DNA of 64,000 nucleotides from Norana najaformis (Eukaryota; Annelida; Clitellata; Crassiclitellata; Hormogastridae), in contig OZ029919.1 in assembly GCA_964023275.1 (NCBI GenBank), positions 34,132,865 through 34,196,864 on the forward strand, read 5' to 3'. Positions 25,201 to 31,200 of this stretch are shown here, in pieces. The translations under genes were made by a program, and so were the position numbers. Under the pieces are notes generated by a model. The model was not told where the DNA came from. It ran no database searches and worked only from the letters and a program-made list of their open reading frames with translations. Each line of letters opens with the position of its first letter. Position 1 is the first letter of the stretch.

Positions 25201-28200
25201 GTTAAAGTCTTCGAAGGTTAGCATTCAACCCTTACTCTCTCTTTCTGTCTCTCTTTCTGTCTGTCTCTCTCTTTCTCTCTCGCTGTCTATCTCTCGCTGT
25301 CTCTCTCTCTCTCTCTCTCTCTCTGTCTTTCTCTTGCTGTCTCTCTCTCTGTCTCTGTCTCTCTCGCTTTTTCTGTCTTGTGCATTTTCTTTTGCTGTCT
25401 TTCTCTCTTTCTTTTGCTCTTTCTCTGTCTTTCCCTTCAATTCTTGCTGTTTGTCTCTCTCCCTCCATCATCTCTCACTGTTTCTATCTCTTGCTTTCTC
25501 TCTGCCTCTCTCCTTGGTAACTGGCTCATTTGCTTAAATAATTGATTGATTAGCTGGTTGATTGAACAGTTTGTTAAGTGATTTATTGACTGATCATTTA
25601 AGTGACTGACCAATTTCCAGGTAAGAACGGATGTTCATACAACAACGGCAACTGTAGCCACCTGTGTCTGAATCGACCTGAGCCCAAAGGTCACGTCTGT
25701 GCCTGTCCGATGGGTCATGAACTGCTCGCCAACGGACGGACGTGCATTGTTCCGGAGGCGTTCCTTCTCTACTCTCGTCGAATCGACATCCGACGCATCT
25801 CGCTTGAGACGAGCTACAACGATGCACTGATTCCGGTGCCAGGAGTCAAGGCAGCGCGAGCGCTCGACTTTGACATCACTGACAGTCGAATCTACTGGAC
25901 GGATATCGATCTTAAGGTCTCTGTCAGTTATCTCAGTTGATGACCGGTTCTTAAGCTGTTATCTCAGTTGATGATCGGTTCTTAAGCTGTTATCTCAGTT
26001 GATGATCGGTTCCTAAGCTGTTATCTCAGTTGATGATCGGTTCTTAAGCTGTTATCTCAGTTGATGACCGGCTCTTAAGCTGTTATCTCAGTTGATGATC
26101 GGTTCTTAAGCTGTTATCTCAGTTGATGATCGGTTCTTAAGCTGTTATCTCAGTTGATGACCGGTTCTTAAGCTTTTATCTCAGTTGATGATCGGTTCTT
26201 AAGCTGTTATCTCGATTGATGAATGGTGCTGAGGCGGTTTTCTCGGTTAATGATCAGTTCGCGGCAGCCACGCATATGAGACGTTAGCGACTTTTATTTT
26301 ATTTCTTAGCCTTGTCATATGAGGACAAACCCATTCCTCTCCCTTGGCGCCTGATCTTTTCACCAACACCCCAGTGAGTGTGCTCAGTTTATGGCCAGGT
26401 TTGCTAGAGTGCTGACGTGGCGCAGAAATCTGAAAATATGTCTCTGTTTGGCATTTGAACCCCAGCATCTTGGTTGATATTCTAGTATGCTGTCCACTGG
26501 GCCAATGCTGATGGTAATGTGGTGTTTACCTCTATCCTGTAAGTGCTTAAAAAACCATTTTGTGTGATAGTGGTTTTGTATTGGGAACATCTCTGACATG
26601 TCTCTTTTTAAGAGACACTGTACAAATCTTGATTACAATTACAATTGCATGATTTTGCATGATTCCGTCTTGGCGAACATACATCCGCACCTCAGATTCA
26701 GATCTACTGAAATTGCACGCGTAATGAGCGCTTTGAATAAATAAATAAATTACAATATGTCTTCTTCTGCAACAGTGCATTAATCGGGCATTCATGAACG
26801 GAAGTGCGCTGGAGCGTGTCGTCGAGTTTGGCCTTGAGTCTCCTGAAGGTCTGGCCATCGACTGGGTGGCACGCAACATCTACTGGACCGACTCTGGAAC
26901 GCGGCACATCGAGATGGCACACCTGGATGGCTCTTCGCGCAAGGTGATCGTCTGGAAGGATGTGAAGCCTGTCTCCGTAGCCGTCAATCCTCCGCAAGGG
27001 TAAGCGGCTATTTAGCGCAACTAAATCTAATCGATTCCAATTGGTTATTTGTCTTATTATTGTGTATCTGGTGTCAGAAATCAGAAGTCAGGCTACCACT
27101 GGTAGCATGAATGGTGTCCCTGATCTATTGGATTTCGAGCTGTGTTGCTGACTGGTGTCCCTGATCTGTCGGATTTTGACCAGGCTTCTACAACAAATTC
27201 CATTGGGCATTCTCAGTGGCTGGTCCAAAACTTTGGAATACGCTGCCGAGTTTTGTGCATTCTGTTGGTTATCTAATGTCAGTCACAGCTTGGTTCTCTA
27301 ATGTCAGTGACAGCTTGATTCTGTAATGTCAGTCACAGCTTGATTCTGTAATGTCAGTCACAGCTTGATTCTGTAATGTCAATCGGAGCTTGGTTACAGC
27401 TTGCTTACCCAAGATAGCCTGACTTCTGGTTTTACTGAAGTATCGAATTTCTACTGGTCTTCTTCAGCAGATAAAGATTTTATGAAGTCAGTTTCACTTG
27501 AAGCAAGCATTAATTGATGTCTTGTACATTGTGAGAACGGCGCTACAGAAGTCATTGGAATAAATTAGATTTTGTGTCATTTCAGCTACATGTACTGGAG
27601 CAACTGGCTGGACAAACCACGCTTGGAACGCGCCAGTCTGGACGGCAGTGGACGTCTTGCAATTGTCACTGACATCGGCCGTGTCAGCGGACTGACAATC
27701 GACTTCGACGATCAGCGAATCTATTGGGCAAACGTCGACGACAAGATGATCGAGTCGTCGAAACTGAACGGCGACGACAGGCGTCGTGTAATTGTCACAG
27801 AATTGTCGCATCCGTTTGGCCTGACGCAGTACCAGGACTTCATCTATTGGACAGATTGTGAGGCCAGGACGATCGAAAAGGCCAACAAGACCAACGGACA
27901 GAACAGATCGCTTGTGCAGGATCGTGTCGATATGATCATGGACGTTTCGGTCTTCCATTCGTCAAGACAATCAGGTTAGTGGACTTAAAAGTTGTTCTTC
28001 ATCCACATTTGTGTTCAATAAGTTGTCTGTCTCTCTTCTCTAAATGCGAATATCTACTTGAATATGAATATATCCTAGAGACTGCATGAGTAGAGAGTAG
28101 TCTGCTTGAATTAATCAAATAGTGTAAGCTTTCGTACTTCGGACATGTGCTAAGAACAAGTGGAGACTGCTTAGAGAATGAGAGATATATATATCCAAGG

Positions 28201-31200
28201 CACAATTCCTGGATCCCGGGCTCGGGGAAGACCCAAGATGACATGGATGGATAACATGAAGTTGTGGACTGAATTATCGTTCGACCAGTTATTACAGGAG
28301 ACGAGGGACAGAAGCAGATGGCACAAAATTGTCCATGGTGCAGCCAATCCTCAGCTCAACGATGGTTGAAGACAAGATAAGACTTGAATATTTGTGTATG
28401 TGTTCATGTAAGGGTATGTGCATTACTAAATGGACTACCATGCCGCGCTGTAGAACACAGTGCCACGCTGTAAGCCACTGGCACCACATGAATGCTTGGC
28501 TGCATGTCATCAATAAATGAGAGTTTCTTTTCCCAGGATGGAACGAATGCAGAATCAACAACGGCGGCTGTTCACACCTGTGCATCGCCCTGTCGCCGGA
28601 GGCACGTGGCTCCGGAAAGAATGACTGCGCATGTCCCAACCACCTGTCGTTCGATGGCACCAACCACTCGTGCCGATGTGCTTACCACTGCTCCTGTCCT
28701 ACGCACTACCTGTTGGCACCAGACAACCTCACCTGTCTACGTAAGTACATGACTTCAGGTAGGGTCAGACAACCTCTTCTCTCGACATAAGTGGACGACT
28801 GAAGGTAAGGTAAGGTAAATACGACTTCACCTGTATAAATAAGTTTAATAAGGAGGGTAAGGTAAGGTAATTCTACCTCCTCTGTCTACATAAGTGGATG
28901 ATTGAAGGTAAGGTAAGATAAAAATAACTTCACCTGTATACATAAGTTTAATAAGGAGGGTAAGGTAAGATAATTCTACCTCATCTATCTACACAAGTGG
29001 ATGATTAAAGGTAAGGTAAGGTAAAAAACTTCACCTGTATACACTTCCACTGTTTTTACCATCTAATTTACCACCTATTTTATTACTTTTACTGACTTCA
29101 ACCTCCCTTTTTATGGGGTTATATTCCGAGAGGATGGTCATCTAACTCTCCAGTTAGGGTACCTCCACCTTTACAATTATACAGACGTTGTTTGTTTTCC
29201 TGTTCTTGACCAGCGCCGAGTGTGTTCCTGCTCTACAGTCAGCGCAACCTAACCAGTCGCATACTTCTTGGCGATGCGGATACTTTGGATGCAGTTCTGC
29301 CGATCCAGGGGATGCGTAACATCCGATCGCTTGACTTTGATCCGGTCGACAACTTCGTCTACTGGGTGGACGGCCGAACCAAAAGCATCCGACGAGCGAG
29401 AGTCAATGGCACTGATGTACGTGGCTGATTCTTTGATTGGTTCTTTGATTGATTCTTTGATTGGTTCTTTGATTGATTCTTTGATTGATTCTTTGAGTGA
29501 GTCCCTGATTGATTCTTTGATTGATTCTTTGATTGATTCCCTGATTGATTCTTTGAGTGATTCTCTGATTCTTTGATTGATTCTTGGAGTGATTCCCTGA
29601 TTGATTCTTTGAGTAATTCTCTGATTGAAAGGAACAACAATTTCACCTCGGGCCATGGAACAAAGATTTCCGCGTCCAGGCAAACTGGAAAGTTTCTTGC
29701 GAAGAGTTGCTGTATAAATTTATGATTACTAGGATGCAGTGGTGTAGTGGTATGTGCCCTGTAACCGGAAGGTCGTGGGTTCGAATCTGCCTCAAGCCAC
29801 TGCGGAGCGACCTCGGAAAAGTTGCTCAATCACAAATGTCTGTGAGGAAGTCATCGGAAAACCACCTCACTCGTCTCATCCCCCCAGGTGGCATAAAAAA
29901 CCAATACACCTGCCTTCGGGCAGAGAACTTATCATCGTCATCATTACATTTACATGGTCATGTCTGGCTTGTAGGTTGTGACTCTGATAGGGCAGATTCC
30001 TTCAGTGCCCGATGGACCTGTTCCCTATGACATCGCAATCGACCCATATGCGAGGGCTCTGTACTGGAGCGACTCTCATTCAAACGTCATCAACGTCACT
30101 CGACTCGACGGCTCGACTATTGGTGTCGTAGTGCGCGATGGGCAGCCGAGGTCGCTAGCGCTGGCAGCTGAAGAAGGGTATCTAATCTAATCTAATCTGA
30201 TGATTAATGTGGCGATATTTAAATAGCCAGATACATACATACAATATAACTTAAATCAGGATTTAATGCTGGTGAGAATGTAGTTCCTGAATTTCATACA
30301 TTATAACTTAAGTGAGGATTTAATGCTGGTGAGAATGTTGTTCCTGAATTTCATAGAGTATAACTTTAATCAGGATTTAATGCTGGTGAGAATGTAGTTC
30401 CTGAATTTCATTTCACCTTTAGGTTGCAAATTCTTCATAATAGAACCTCTTCACGGTCTGCTGCATTACGTGTTCCCAGTGGTGGAGTCATAATGGTTTG
30501 TGGGAGTCTTTGTTACCTGCAGTTGAAAATATATAATTCTGGGTGTTTCTGTTGATGTATTTTGTGGTGACATTCGGTTAAGTTTTGCTGCCACCTATGT
30601 GTGTGGAACAGAATTCCACATTGCTGTTTAGGAGGGTGAGTTTTGATCTCTTGAAAAACAATGGAGGTTCTGGTATCTAACTCTTAGTACTTGCACTGAC
30701 AGTTGGGGTAACAATCCCAGAAGTAGATTCTTACTTACCTTGCTATGTAAATTTTAGTTATTATGGTTATTTTTTTATAAATACTTGGACTTTTTCTCCA
30801 GCTTTCTCTTCTGGACGAACACGGGCAAAACGCCCAAAATCGAACGCGCCCATCTCGATGGCACCACAAAGACAACCCTCTTCAGCACGGGGCTTGGCTC
30901 CCTCGGCCCCATCGCGGTTGACACTGCGACCCGCAAAGTCTTTTGGGCTGACCTTGACCTGAAGCGGATCGAGTGCAGCGACTTCGACGGTGGAAATCGT
31001 CAGAGCCTCGTTGATGAAGAAATCGGTGAACCATCCGGTCTGGCGGTCTACGGCAAGTTCCTCTACTGGGTCGACCGCTTCATGGGGTCGCTGGAGCGAG
31101 TCGATAAGACGTCTGGTCGGAACCGCGTGAAGATCCTTTCGCGTGCGGCACCGATGACCGACGTTGTCATGGTGACGCTGAACAAGGTCGATCTGAAGAG

